64,000 nt of DNA from Yponomeuta sedellus (GCA_934045075.1 OW203727.1:12315501-12379500), one strand, 5' to 3'. Positions 21,765-33,639 are shown, counted from the stretch's first letter. Translations and numbers: made by a program. The notes: a model not told the origin generated them from the sequence alone.

Positions 21765-23060
21765 ACCATGGTATTGACGTGATATTTTTTTTTAGATATA
21801 ACCCAAATCTAGTAAGTTTAGTCTAAGTTTTTGCATTACCGTTATTCTTTGTTATGCGTTTATGGCACACTCACATAATAGGTGATAGAGATCTACTTTA
21901 CAATTAAAAATAATTTTTATACTACATTCGAATCTAGTTAGCAGACTTTGATAATACAACACGTTAGGGTGGGTTGCGAATACGATGGAAGAGTATTAAT
22001 TACATGAAGATTGGGGTAGAGGAACTCTCAACTAACCAAGGCAGTAAGTAATCATTTACTTACATCAACTGCTTACGACACGTTAAGAGTTCTATATTTT
22101 ATCGCATTTAACTACGCCTCATCTAAATGGCCGTCCTTACACATAATAAAAAGATAAAGGCCCATTTTCACATTTCAATCTAAGCCCGGGTTGTCACATA
22201 AATGTAGTTTAGTACGCCGTATTGGATTTCCAGGTCGACGACATTAAAAAGTAGGCATCATAAGGGCAGTGGACGCGATTGGCGGCTAAATGCATAGATG
22301 TCTAATAGCTTAGAATTGCACTGGCTTTTCCATAGGCACAGTTTATAGTCTACTAATTAACCGCATTCTTAAACGATGCCCATTTCATTTGCACGGGGTA
22401 TATCATTTGACTTTGCAATGAGATTGTGTAGTAGACTGTGAAATAATGCTAACATAACACTTGTATATAATTTCTATGACTTTAGTAGACTCTTGGCGTG
22501 ACAAGTCTACAGTTTTTTCATAGACTGAATATTATACTCGGTACTTGCATGCACTCCATAAGATATTATGGCTTGTGTGCGTAAAGTGGAATTTAGTTTA
22601 GTGATAAACCTCTTTTAGTTAGAATGGTGAATATTTGTCAAGCGTAATAACCGCCATTATTCGTAGAAAAGACATAATCAGAAGACGGAAGTCCGACGAC
22701 GGAACGTGGGTCCATAAATATTTTTCCAACGGCCCTCTTTAATATTTTTGACACAAGTCCCAGTTTTTTTGTCAAAAGCTCTTTTGATGTTGTCAACTTG
22801 AAATACCGTCGGAAAAAAACTTAGTTCGCCAATTATGCGATCTTTTCTAGGAGATACGCTTTGTAAAGTAAAAAGGGCTAATTGGATACATATTGTTAGT
22901 TACAGGAAAGTTTGTAAGAAGTACGTTCAAAACTACGAATTGTAGACTTTGCACTAAACTTATAATCGGTATCGGCTGATCTCCTGGGTTCAAAAATGTT
23001 TAAAAATGTTAAGGTTGATCACAACCATAACATTTTTGTTGTAAAATCATCCTTACAGTG
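21765..23060. other. No recognisable gene
   Basis: AT-rich and non-coding, with no repeats shared with the rest of the window recognised. Confidence 0.4.
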
Positions 23061-23066
23061 ACCAAA

Positions 23067-23260
23067 CGCAATGGTAGCCTAGTGAGTAGAATAATGGACT
23101 CGGAAGCAAGAGATCCAGGTTCGATACCCAGTGCGGGCGGGTACCTACGACTTGATTTATTATCAAAGTTACGTTCATCTGCACACACTGACTGTGAAGG
23201 AAAACATTATGAGGAAACCCGCGACCTGGTTGGCTCAGCATTAGTGTCAGTATTGCCTTT
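23067..23260 (+). mobile_element. tRNA-derived SINE (family F), 5' part
   Basis: The tRNA-like head GCAATGGTAGCCTAGTGAG (A-box-like) and GGTTCGATACCC (B-box) is followed by CACACTGACTGTGAAGG and GAAAACATTATGAGGAAACC. That corresponds, reversed, to the 37300-37340 part of another copy. The 3' tail is missing or diverged. The 108-codon frame overlapping it is a chance reading of the repeat. Confidence 0.65.
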
Positions 23261-23934
23261 CCTGTGGACTAGGCCGACTACGTTGTCGGAATGGCGAAGG
23301 TGCTGGCTAAGCCTACTATATCTTAAAAACAATGTCCCAGGCATAAACGACTTATTTAATTTCCCGACCAACTCCCCTTTGTAAACTATCTTCGCAGGCA
23401 AACTCAATGTCAATATCACTTCAATTCCTCTTGAATCGAGCATATTCAGGCCCGGGGGTGTAAGTGACAAGCTTTGACACTTGACGCGTCTACGTCCATA
23501 TGGGGCGTCGCGTCGTCTATGCTACATTATGAAATAAATTGACTCATCTTTCAAAGGCGTAGAAACCACAGTTAATTACCATGCAGTTGAAATGAGCTGG
23601 CTTATTTTTTATAATTCGCAGAGCCCAGAAAGAAAAGCTGTGTTTATATTATATTTGTTGTTTTTCCTGTGAAGTTTTTTCCTATATAAACCTAATTTTT
23701 CGGATCTCCAATTTATCGTCTTCGTTGTCTTAGTTAGTATTTGGGGATTATGTCATGTATTGAAAATGTAATCATGAACAAAGATAAATATTTCCAAAAA
23801 AATATTTTCTGTTTATATGTAACAAAATACTCCTACCGTTCCGAGAAGGGGTATCTACTACGAGTAGTCAATTCAGGAATATTCTTATCTTATCATATCA
23901 CAGCAGACAGCGACAGCAGATCTATCTTTACATT

Positions 23935-24110
23935 TAATTGCAAAGTCGCCGGTAACCGAGTAGAGTGAACCTAGTGGTAACGTTGATTAAGCTGCCGATA
24001 GGCACATTTGATAGCACATCAACTTTTACCGGTGTAAATACTCTATTCACTTACGTTTTGTGTGTATTTGCATTTAAGCTATAAAAGTTGATGTGCTGTC
24101 GACTGCACTT
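23935..24110. repeat. Dispersed repeat with inverted core
   Basis: AGCACATCAACTTTTA (24014-24029) and TAAAAGTTGATGTGCT (24084-24099) form an inverted pair around a 54-bp centre. GTGCTGTCGACTG is shared with about 7430-7445 and, reversed, with about 43200-43217 downstream of the LRR gene. Confidence 0.55.
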
Positions 24111-25765
24111 ATCTAGTTTTGTTAATTTAAGTGTTATATTTTGCTGACTTGTTATATTAATCTGTTTTGCACTAATAGACAGATTTGGATTTATGCGACG
24201 TAGGTAATCTGCTTTATTTTAGTTAATCAGCCTGCAATTGTTGATGTTTCGTTTACTGCTGTGTTATTTATTGAATGACAAAACAAACGTAAGTAGAGTT
24301 CTATAATAATTATAATTATTCGTCCGAATATGCAAGCATATTGTAGTTTATGTTAGTAGAGAAGAGAAGCTATGTAGAGAATAACGCTTGAATATAATTC
24401 ACCGGCAAACAGATTTTTCAAATAAGTCCAGTGCGCTTCGTGAAGATAATCTTATTGACAGCACTCATCCATGTCTAGACAGAAAACCTCTATAATCTAG
24501 CTACAACCCTTCTTGAAGAGATATTTAAGCTCCTACCAAGTCCCACAATGAATAGATAAATGCTGTCATTACATTTAGATAGATGCATAGATAACACTTT
24601 ATTGGACACAAAAACGGAAATTATACAGACCTAAGAGTTTTGAAGCCTTATTTCGTAGGTTTTTATAGAAAATTTTAATCCATATACAAGAAACAAGAGA
24701 CGCATACTTTAACAAAAACTTCAATATATCGTAAACGGTTCCCTAAATCGAACAATCGTTTCCCTACAATCCAAAATAATATGGTACAGGCGAGAATAAA
24801 AAATTACATCCCTAATTTGGGTCTAAGGCATGTTTTCTAAAAAAAATATTTATGATTTTACCTTTTGTAGGCGTGAAAAATATGTGTGCCAAATTTCAGC
24901 TGTGTAGTACCTATCGCATAGACGTACTGACGGACAGGGCTATGGCAGGGTTTCTTGTTGACAACGGAACCCTAAAAAAGCAAATGTAATGGCGCAAAAG
25001 TGTCCATGTGAACCACCAACTCTACTTGTTTCAAGAATAATGTATTATCCCGTGACTTTTGGTTGTTAAAAAAGCCATAGCAAAATCTACTTGCCCTAAA
25101 AGTAGCTATCGAATACTCTAGGTTGAGACTGGATGCCCGGTTGAGACTGATGACGGCTGATCCCTGTGTTATGTTAGAATAGAATAGCATACAATAATCT
25201 TTATTTGGCACTTAAAATTACAATAAAATAAACTTTACGTATTAAAACTTATTGTGTATATGAGCCAAAAAGGTCTCCGCTCAGCTTTATGCCATGGTTG
25301 AGCCACGGCGCTGACATTCAGCGGATGCCTTATGCTTATATACAAAAAAACATATTATTTCGAGATGAACACAGGGTACGGAACAATTTTTTTTTGGTGT
25401 TCGATGTTCGTGAATAGTTTTTGTGTGTCTAGCGGCAGCACTTATGTTTTCCCTACTTTTCTGAACCAATTAACTAATGCTTCGGCATTTAAAGTTATTG
25501 GTGGCAGTCATGGAATCTTATCATACGAGTACGTATAGGTGGCAACTGATGTTTTAGGTTTTAGATGATTTGAGAAAAGATGGTCAGAGTGGTTTTTTTT
25601 TCCGTTGCCACTTTCCCTCACTACACTACGACCCGAGGGCCACGGCTTTCATTTAACATTATACATTGACATTCAGCAAACTATCAGACATAAATTCTTT
25701 ACGTTGAAATAAAATTGATTAGATTTTGATTAATCTATTTTTTTTTATTTTTACTTTCCCAATGA
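24111..25765. other. No recognisable gene; fragment of repeat G
   Basis: Mostly AT-rich and non-coding. Around 24885-24985 the blocks CCAAATTTCAGCTGTGTAG and ACGGAACCCTAAAAAAG resemble repeat G (35937-36451). Short frames on both strands near 25287-25538 overlap each other and are not called. Confidence 0.4.
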
Positions 25766-25769
25766 GATA

Positions 25770-25895
25770 TCTCGAGACAAACTCGAATTTATGAGAACCA
25801 TTAGTAGCCAGCCAGACCTGTACGTGCTGGTCGCGGGGCCGTGGGTCATTATTCGGATAGACAGTGAGGCTGTATTAGTTATTCACGATTTTTTT
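25770..25895 (+). repeat. Dispersed repeat H, copy 2
   Basis: Shares AACTCGAATTTATGAGAACC and GGGTCATTATTCGGATA ... GAGGCTGTATTAGTTATT with 5880-6015, in the same orientation and slightly diverged. Confidence 0.6.
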
Positions 25896-25944
25896 TGATA
25901 CAAAATTCTTCACTATTTTTTTTTTACGTCTATTCTAAAATTTA

Positions 25945-26030
25945 ATGGTGATCTGTCAGGATCGTGGCAAGTGGCAGTCCCTGGTCTGCCTACCCCTTTG
26001 GGTTACAGACATGAAGTTATGTTACACGAT
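25945..26030 (+). mobile_element. LINE family D 3' fragment
   Basis: The GATCGTGGCAAGTGGCAGTC block and the GACATGAAGTTATG end match the 3' parts at 9540-9625 and 28920-29000. Only the last ~85 bp are recognisable. Confidence 0.6.
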
Positions 26031-26039
26031 ATTTTACTT

Positions 26040-26743
26040 AAATTTAATAGTCTAAATAGAGTGTATGTCTAGATCGCGTGTTGCTAAAAAGTCATGGTTG
26101 ATTTTGCTGACGCTACCTACCCCAAAAGATAGCTCTGAATTGGTTGCGACTCGTTTTCTCTCGTTAACATTAGTTACGCTGTCTATACCGAGATATAGCG
26201 AGTTTAAAACTACGATTTTGAACCTAATTACAATAAAGATTAATTACTAATTACATAACCGCGGATTTTAGATTTATTGTATTTGATTGCATATATTTGC
26301 GCATGAGATTCACCGCTATGTGAAACATTAGGGGTAGTTAGTAGCCACGTCAGCGGGAAACTTATTTACTTTATTCTGCTCTACGTTTCATACAACGCGC
26401 TGCTCCCGCGAAGATTTACTGTCCATTTACCATTATTTACTATGACATTAACAGGTAAAATCAGATAGCCCTACATCGCTTTTATGATTCCTCCCAGATG
26501 TGATTGGTGAATGGTGTGTTTTATTTGCCGCCGTAAATATCGCGGGTTTAACTAGTGTAAATTGTTTATTTACCTACAGCTGTTGTTGCGCCGGTGGTAT
26601 ATCGGTAGCTTAGCAATATAGGTCGGTACTAAGCCGTGAAATGTTCTTAACGTCGTTTATATCAGTCTAATGTCTATGTTTGTGTACAATAAAGTGTTCT
26701 CCATTACACATTACTCTCATTATCTAGCATTGTTGACGCTTGT
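26040..26743. other. No recognisable gene
   Basis: AT-rich non-coding DNA before the palindromic SINE. Nothing recognised. Confidence 0.4.
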
Positions 26744-26757
26744 TCATTTTAATATTT

Positions 26758-26987
26758 AAAAACCTATTTAGAGGCTAAAAATTTCACCCATGCCGGGATT
26801 CGAACCCGCAACCTCTGGCTATCCGTACCAGCGCTCTACCAATTGAGCTCAATTGGTAGAGCGCTGGTACGGATAGCCAGAGGTTGCGGGTTCGAATCCC
26901 GGCATGGGTGAAATTTTTAGCCTCTAAATAGGTTTTTAAATTTGTTCCTTAGCACGGGTTAGTGCATTAAAAATAAAAATAGTGTAA
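26758..26987 (-). mobile_element. SINE family A, palindromic copy 1 (perfect foldback)
   Basis: A 230-bp insertion flanked by a perfect 14-bp duplication TCATTTTAATATTT (26744-26757 and 26988-27001). Positions 26754-26847 and 26848-26941 are exact reverse complements (188-bp palindrome, no spacer, axis inside GAGCTC). Each arm holds most of the tRNA-like body, an intact B-box GGTTCGAATCC and the CTCTAAATAGG end. The A-box region TTGAGCTCAATTGG is read through the axis on both strands. Only the right side carries the family's unique 5' block (TTAGCACGGGTTAGTGCATT, reversed). Thus tRNA-like promoters point outward on both strands. Any transcript across it would fold into a nearly perfect double-stranded hairpin. 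Confidence 0.92.
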
Positions 26988-27001
26988 TCATTTTAATATT
27001 T

Positions 27002-28398
27002 TACGATACAATAATGAGCATATTTTTGACAAATGTCTGATAACTAAGCCATCACTACATAGGTAATAAAATTATGAGCATTTTATGTGTTTAATTTTTA
27101 GATACATGGTTTTGGATTTTTTTATCTACAATACTACTACAATATTAAAATAACAATATTACATCGAAAATGTCCTTGATTCTACAATAGGTACTACAGA
27201 CCACATTGTCAAACGTCATGCCTGTCGCTTGCTCATTCGTATTTAATGAATGATTGTACAATAATGATCACGCTGACAAAACAGTAGAAATAAATTTAAA
27301 AAAATGCGTATGGCCTACGCCTATATTAGGGACTGTTTTATTTTACCCCTAGTTGACTTAGGTGTTTAAACATATTAAATAATTAATTATCCTTTATTGC
27401 ACACGAAACATTTAAGAAGACATTACATAAGAAATAACTTCAAATAAATAATTAGGAAAAAAAAATTATACTTTATAGTACAGTGTCGAGGGCAAGCTCA
27501 GACGCTTGAGCACCTTTGTTATATGGAGTTGGCTTACCCAGCACCTACACCGTCCTTCCAGCTTAGCTCACTTAATCCATAGGTAACACCATGGCAATAC
27601 GTGCGAAGCTTACTAGGCCACGGATTTTCTCACTATGTTTTCAGTTTTACAGTAAGCGAGGAATATTATTAGCGCTAAATTAACAAGCTTACTTAACTCA
27701 GGAAATCCAAATCATAGGCCCCGGGATTGCAATCCATGACCCCTTGCATCTCCTTAGATGTTGGTTGTAGTTGGTTCAGATTAATACTCTGTATTGGACT
27801 CAAACACATAATTGCTTAGTTTTCTCAGCCGTGTTTGCCAACGCCAACGTTACGTAACAAACTATGATGGCATAAGCTCTTAAGAAATGTGAGAAGACAT
27901 AATAAAGACAGGCAATTAATCGGAAAGCATTCTGGTCCTGATTAACAGAGCAGCCCCCTTAGCATAAATGGCATCATCGAGCTGCCCTTCTACTACGTCA
28001 CATTCCACTATATCGAGTTAAGCATTTAGACAACTCCAAAGTGTCAAAATATGTATGCATTTGGCAGCTGGAGTAGCTTAAAAAAGAGTAAAAATCAACG
28101 TCGCTCAACTCAGTGGCTACGTGCATAATAATGCCTCTGGTAACCGCGATATACCTGTAGCATCCTTATTCTCCGTTCTTCAGCAAGCTTAGGTAACGAA
28201 GTTGTTATTTTACGAAATTGACATTTTGCGAAAGAGACATTCTAAGAAGTGGTATTTTGCGACGGAGCGATGAAAACGCAAGTTGCATGCTCAATTGTTA
28301 AAAGTCGTGACTTTTCATATAACTTACTGTCAAATTTTGACATGTCAGCGCCACCAAACGCGCAACTGACGCCGCCATGCGCTCCCATACCTCAGCGC
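27002..28398. other. No recognisable gene
   Basis: AT-rich and non-coding. A block around 28030-28115 (CAAAATATGTATGCATTTGG ... GTCGCTCAAC) resembles 57440-57505, suggesting another old dispersed repeat. Confidence 0.4.
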
Positions 28399-28400
28399 TT

Positions 28401-28730
28401 AATATCGTCATCAACCCGTTATGTCCCCACTGAGGGGCACGGGTCTCTTCCCTAGGGAAGATTATAGGCCTTACCCCACTACGGGGGCCAAGTGCGGATT
28501 GGTGGAGGCTTGCAAGACTAGTAGCTGGTCTTACTGTCAGAAGTTTTCAAGCCGCCCGCCCTAAGGCCCCTGACTTGGCTTAACGACTGCCATCTATCGA
28601 CGGCGGCCGGCACCAACAGCTTAACGTGCCGTGCGAAGCACGGAACCGCTCGGAAAAATGCCTCTAGCGTTAGTCATGGACGCTCACCCATCCATGCTCT
28701 GAACGCGCCGTATGTTGCTTAACCTTCGTG
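28401..28730 (-). mobile_element. SINE family B, near full-length copy
   Basis: It begins with the CGTCATCATCAACCC-type tail shared with the subfamily copy at 10280 and ends in the 5S-like segment (CACCCATCC ... TGTTGCTTAAC, reversed) near 28722. The extreme 5' head is diverged. No target duplication was delimited. Confidence 0.8.
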
Positions 28731-28837
28731 GTCGTTTAAGATCACTTAGACTGGTTTAATATATAACTAGATATACAAATCCTCTTTATATGTAGGAATA
28801 AGTAGGAACAAATAAACGGGGATAAGAACTTTGTAAA

Positions 28838-29000
28838 AGCAAAGGGCAAGATAAAAAGTACCCGAAACGGGCGTGCGTGCGTGCAACGACTTATTAACGT
28901 TGATAAAGCGAAGGTGATCTTGGCAAGGATCATGGCAAGCTGCTGTCCCTAGTCTCTGCCTACCCCTCTGGGACACAGGCGTCAGTTTATGTTATGTAAT
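28838..29000 (+). mobile_element. LINE family D 3' fragment
   Basis: The blocks GCAAAGGGCAAGATAAAAAG, CGACTTATTAACGTTGAT and CCTCTGGGACACAGGCGTC are in the order of the 9305-9625 copy. The reading frame is disrupted. Confidence 0.6.
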
Positions 29001-29865
29001 TTGTAAGTACAAAAGCACATCAAACTTCAGTTATTGTCGTATGTGATTTTGAATGGAATAACGAACAAAATACCGGTATTCATGCTACGAAGGGTAGCCA
29101 GGGATCCCGAGGGAGCATTTGTCAAAGTAATAGACTTATGATGCGGACTGACCGGAGATAATTTTGTACCCCGATTTAACATATCAAACTGCTTCAGCTT
29201 GCTCTGTTATTATTATTATTACTATTAATACGTTTATTGCACATAAGTAAAAAAAATACAATAAAATACAATTTATTGTGATGTCTCTCTGCGTAATCTT
29301 CTGGCATTAGATGGTAACAGGAAGATTTACTTGTAACAAAACAATGATCAGTATTAATAAGCTGCCGGTTTGTTTAGAAGAGATGAAAGGATCATAAATA
29401 TTTATTAAAATTTCACACAACACAGTCAAAAGACAAAATCATTTATTTACCAAAAAAAATTACAAAGAAAACAGTAAGTACAATCAGAAATTTTATAAGG
29501 GTTATATTACAAAGTACGTTTTCTTTTTGCACTATATGTTATGTGACACACTTGACGAACCGGTATTGCGGTATTTTTTCATTGCCAAGTTTAAATGCTT
29601 CCATCTTACCTAGTTTTAGTATTATCGATTCTTCAGCAATGACCCCTGCCTAGTTTTTCAGAAAATAATTAATATTATATTGCCGATTTTATTATTTTTC
29701 GATATATCGATTTTCGACATTTATTTTCAGCTACCGAAATCGATATTTTTAAGAGTTCTCTAACTTCATATCATATGTACGACCAATCCGATTTCTAAAG
29801 ATAGACTTGGTAGGCCGTGTCCTTCGCCTAAACAAAAACAAGATTGTTTCTGATTCATATACAAA

Positions 29866-29943
29866 TGGAGTATGGCGTAACCTTCCTGTGATGCAGGAAG
29901 AGACCCGTGCCCCAGCAGTGGGGACATACAAGGGTTGATAACG
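29866..29943 (+). mobile_element. SINE family B, 5'-truncated 78-bp copy
   Basis: Only the 3' end is present (GGAGTATGGCGTAACC to CCCCAGCAGTGGGGACATA to GGTTGATAACG), flanked by 7-bp duplication ATACAAA (29859-29865 and 29944-29950). Strong 5' truncation is typical of target-primed reverse transcription. Confidence 0.85.
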
Positions 29944-30163
29944 ATACAAAAACAAATTTTATGTCTAGTGTGGTCTGTTCAGTGGTGCTAACTATGACCA
30001 GGATAGAACTCAGATCCATTATGGCCTCGAAGCGATAGTTTAATTTGGTCATAAATAGAGAAACAAAACGCATTTTTACGACTCGGAGTAGATTAAATCG
30101 ATTAAATAAATTGATAGCACTATAGAACAATCTATCAGTTGATTTAGTTGGAATCACATACCC

Positions 30164-30198
30164 AGTCACAACAGGGTGACTGGGTATGTCTATTGTAT
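30164..30198. repeat. Hairpin, about 14-bp arms
   Basis: ACATACCCAGTCAC and GTGACTGGGTATGT form perfect arms around a short AACAGG-type loop. The meaning is unknown. Confidence 0.85.
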
Positions 30199-30699
30199 GC
30201 GTGTTTCTTTGAGTTTCGTTTACAATTGTTTCATTTTGAAAAAAAATATCGATAGCTTTGGTCAACATATATCGATACATTTGAAAAATATCGTTACAGT
30301 TTAAATCAATATATTAATTTCATTCGCACATCTCTATTCTAGCCTACTGTCACTTGAACTTGCCAATCTAATAGGCTATATCAATCACTTTACTTCTTTA
30401 TCGCAACGATGTTGTCCATCAATCAAAGAGACTACGACCATAGTGCTTTGAATCTCACCGCCTCCGTAACCTAGTATAAATATTCTGCTCTTTAGGGTCT
30501 GCGGAATGGCCGCTGTAGCGCAGATTGTCAACCATAAGCTAAGTTCAACTTAATAGAATTGGCAAATTTCTCAGATTTCTCGGATATCGTAGTTGCAGTG
30601 TACATCTGTTTACGCCCCAGAAGGAAGTATTCGGTGTTTCCGAGACTAATCCTGGATAATAATAATAACTTCCTCAGAACACAGGCACTTGACCTTTGT

Positions 30700-30790
30700 T
30701 CCAAAATAGGATACCCTGTACCTACTATGGTACCCAGGTAAGGACGTCACAAACATGAAAATACTGAGGCCACTTGGCAAATTCTGTTTG
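30700..30790 (-). mobile_element. SINE family C fragment
   Basis: AATAGGATACCCTGTACC, GGACGTCACAAACATG and CTGAGGCCACTTGGCAAATT match, in order, the left part of the copies at 58310 and 60660. The tRNA-like part is absent. Confidence 0.55.
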
Positions 30791-30799
30791 ATGTCGGTA

Positions 30800-31525
30800 A
30801 CAAACGTACTCAGATACTCATTATTTCTTAAATAAAATTTTACCTCACACTGCGTCAATGTTAGTTGAAGTTGTATTTGGTCAGTTTATTGGTGCAACTA
30901 TAAGGACACCAATGAAAGGATAAAATACTCGTAGTTTTGGTTCGCAATGAATAATGACCCTTACTGAGTAATCAATAAAACAGTGCTGAAAGGCTTTTCA
31001 GTATTCTCTCGCCATTAGAGCTTGAATAGCTCGTATAAAATATTACCAAAAAAAGTTGGCATGCATATTTCACTGAAAACATTGCTTTGCTCCTGTGGGT
31101 AATCTAATGTAACCGTTCTTGATATCCCTTCGGGATCCTTCCATTTCGTTCGCTTCACGCCAAAAATTGTATACTTCGGTTTATTTATCCCCCGAGCCAC
31201 AAACGATTCACCCGATTTTCGCATTTATTAGAAAATATTATTATTCGGCGACTTCTATTTGTGATTATGGTATACATTGCCTTGTTTGCAATTCTGTGTC
31301 TCGGACAGAAATGTGACGAACGACATAGGCATATTGTTGTTTGTGCGTATTGCCTTTTATCTCAAACTAGAGCATGTCATGCAACGGTGACATCGAATTC
31401 TAATTTTAATATACATAGAAACATGATGGCTAGTTTTAATAGTAAATATTTTTTATTGTCCTAAATTACTTTTAAGCAGGAAACGTTTAAATAATATCAG
31501 GAAAAAATAAAAATCGAAAATAAGT
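30800..31525. other. No recognisable gene
   Basis: AT-rich, non-coding DNA with short frames lacking domain signals. Confidence 0.4.
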
Positions 31526-31527
31526 GA

Positions 31528-31745
31528 GTTGAGTGTCTTACGATTGTCGCCGCCCAACTCGATTTAATTTAATCGTTACAATTACACAATTGAGTTATTA
31601 CAAAACATTTTTCAACATTTTCGAGGAAAAGGTCGGAAATCACTAATATTCATACATAATGTTACAGCATTACCGACAAATAATTAATATTACAGTTTTC
31701 CGTAATGAAAAGAATTCTTTCGAAATTTCTCAATTGAATTGTCAT
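31528..31745 (+). repeat. Dispersed repeat I, copy 2
   Basis: It carries the same ordered blocks as 17605-17860 (TTTTCGAGGAAAAGGTCGGAAATCAC, TTAATATTACAGTTTTCCG and others). Two copies are on the same strand 14 kb apart. Confidence 0.55.
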
Positions 31746-32136
31746 CCCCGTAGTATATGTTGAGTGAATTTCATTAATGAACACAATATCACGCTTCTGT
31801 GTAAGGATCGTTTTCGCAACGATGTAAATATAGTCCAGTTACTGCTTTGGGAATGTAATTGAACTGAAGTTTTTGTATCCTTATCTAGAACAAACAGGTT
31901 TAATAATATAGCTACTTAGCACTTAAAATTTCAGACTGTTTTTCTTTAATTTGAATGACAAAGAGATTACGTTCGTCGTCGGTATTAAAAATATGCTTTA
32001 GAAAAACTACTCTTGGCGCTCTGGCGCGCTGGCTCTACCATTTAATTTTATTATATTTTTGGGAGCAATTTATGTTAATAAATTACTCTTTAAAACTTTT
32101 ACCTTAAAATGGGACAGTGAAGTAAACGACTATTTT

Positions 32137-32336
32137 ACACTTTTTTATTTTTTATTTTTAATGCACTAACCCGTGCTAAGGAACAAATTTAAAAACCTAT
32201 TTAGAGGCAAAAAATTTCACCCATGCCGGGATTCGAACCCGCAACCTCTGGCTATCCGTACGAGATACGGATAGCCAGAGGTTGCGGGTTCGAATCCCGG
32301 CATGGGTGAAATTTTTAGCCTCTAAATAGGTTTTTA
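32137..32336 (+). mobile_element. SINE family A, palindromic copy 2
   Basis: A 200-bp insertion with a perfect 13-bp duplication AAACGACTATTTT (32124-32136 and 32337-32349). The unique 5' block (TTTTTAATGCACTAACCCGTG) is on the left. Then arms 32188-32260 and 32266-32338 are inverted copies, 73 bp with one mismatch, separated by 5 bp CGAGA. The axis lies in the anticodon region, so the arms contain the B-box and 3' end but not the A-box. The axis therefore differs from the 26758-26987 copy, pointing to a separate palindrome-forming event. Confidence 0.9.
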
Positions 32337-32349
32337 AAACGACTATTTT

Positions 32350-32925
32350 CTAAAAAAAATTCAACAGAATACGTAAAACTGATCGTATAATTTTATTAAT
32401 AATTACAAAATTTATTACTTTCGAAGACATATTGTGAAAACATAATATTTAGATATGTATTAACACAAATATATCTTTATATAGATTTTTTTATTTTAGT
32501 CAGAAATTATTTACTATAATAATTAATGAATAATAAAAAAACTAAATATGTTCATTAAATTCTAAAATAAAATAAACCACCCATAACTAAATATAATTTA
32601 ACTAACATTGGCCTTTTTTGCATCTACGTAATGAGATGATTTATACAGCGACCAGTGTCATCTTTTGCTCTCACTAGATGAGTGAAGGGACCACTCGGGT
32701 GCTGGTACCTACTCAGTTATGTCACGGGTGCTTTGCAATAAAAATATAAAGGTTGACCTGCAGTGCTGTGGGCTGTACCTACATTATTTTAACCTTTATA
32801 TGCGTATTCTGTACTCATTAGTCTTACGAGTGACATTCCACTAAACTAAAATTTATATACCAATTCGTTATTACCTATTTTGCAATCTCGATGTATTCTG
32901 TATTTATTTATTTATTTATTTATTT
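32350..32925. other. No recognisable gene; TTTA microsatellite
   Basis: Very AT-rich; a TTTA tetranucleotide run is at about 32903-32927. Confidence 0.45.
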
Positions 32926-32929
32926 ACAA

Positions 32930-33120
32930 TTATACTTAATAAAATAATAAATTTTCCTATAACTATACAAAAAAGCTTTAAATAAAAAAGTCTACACCGC
33001 TGCCGAGCTGGTGTTGACTCTCGCAGGGGAGGGTTCCCAAGACACTGGCAGCATTCTCTCCCTCTGAATGGCCAGCCTGATGCGCTGGAGGAGGTAGCTA
33101 CCACCTCTTGGGTCACCCGA
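32930..33120 (-). mobile_element. Non-LTR retrotransposon C-terminal fragment
   Basis: On the minus strand an open stretch reads SYLLQRIRLAIQRENAASV followed by LGTLP, a pattern I associate with the extreme C-terminus of R1/L1-type LINE polyproteins. It is GC-richer than its surroundings. Clade assignment is tentative, and there is no RT motif in the piece. Confidence 0.45.
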
Positions 33121-33639
33121 TATTTCTTCTTGATGTTATTTCAAATGTAAAAACTCATAATTAGTACTCTTATTCTAATGTCAGTACATATTCTTATATA
33201 CTTATTCTAATATTTACATTGTTCATTGCTGGACAATTGAAGATGGCATCAGTAGTTGATGTAGCATGAACTTCTGACTGTACCTACTGGAGGTTTATAC
33301 AATGCACATTGCTTACAAGTGACGAATGTACTTAGCAGATAATGAAACCCCTATGTACAATAAAATTTAATTATCCAACATTAACAATGATGAATTGCCT
33401 ACGGGCTTCGGGCATAGCCTGATTATATTGTGATTTCGGTAAATTCGGTATAATCGTTTGATGAATGGCGCACAACCACTCGCGCGGATTTGTGCAAACG
33501 ATACTTTGAAACGATTTCGGCCAATTGCGAGAGGCTGGTTACGAGAAGGCCCCAAAGTTATGAAGTTATTTATAGGCAGATATTGTACGCATTTCCTTCG
33601 ATAATTTCACTAACTTGCATGAATTAATACCCCATACAG

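Noticed and set aside
26758..26940. CRISPR-like or phage-type repeat
   Set aside because: No regularly spaced repeats with unique spacers; the context is an animal genome with introns and SINEs.
26758..26987. Palindrome as an assembly artefact
   Set aside because: Not excluded, but a flanking 14-bp duplication, a one-sided 5' block and a second palindromic copy with another axis argue for a real insertion.
33367..33555. 62-codon minus-strand frame
   Set aside because: No motif, no shared repeat and no start context; length is within chance expectation.
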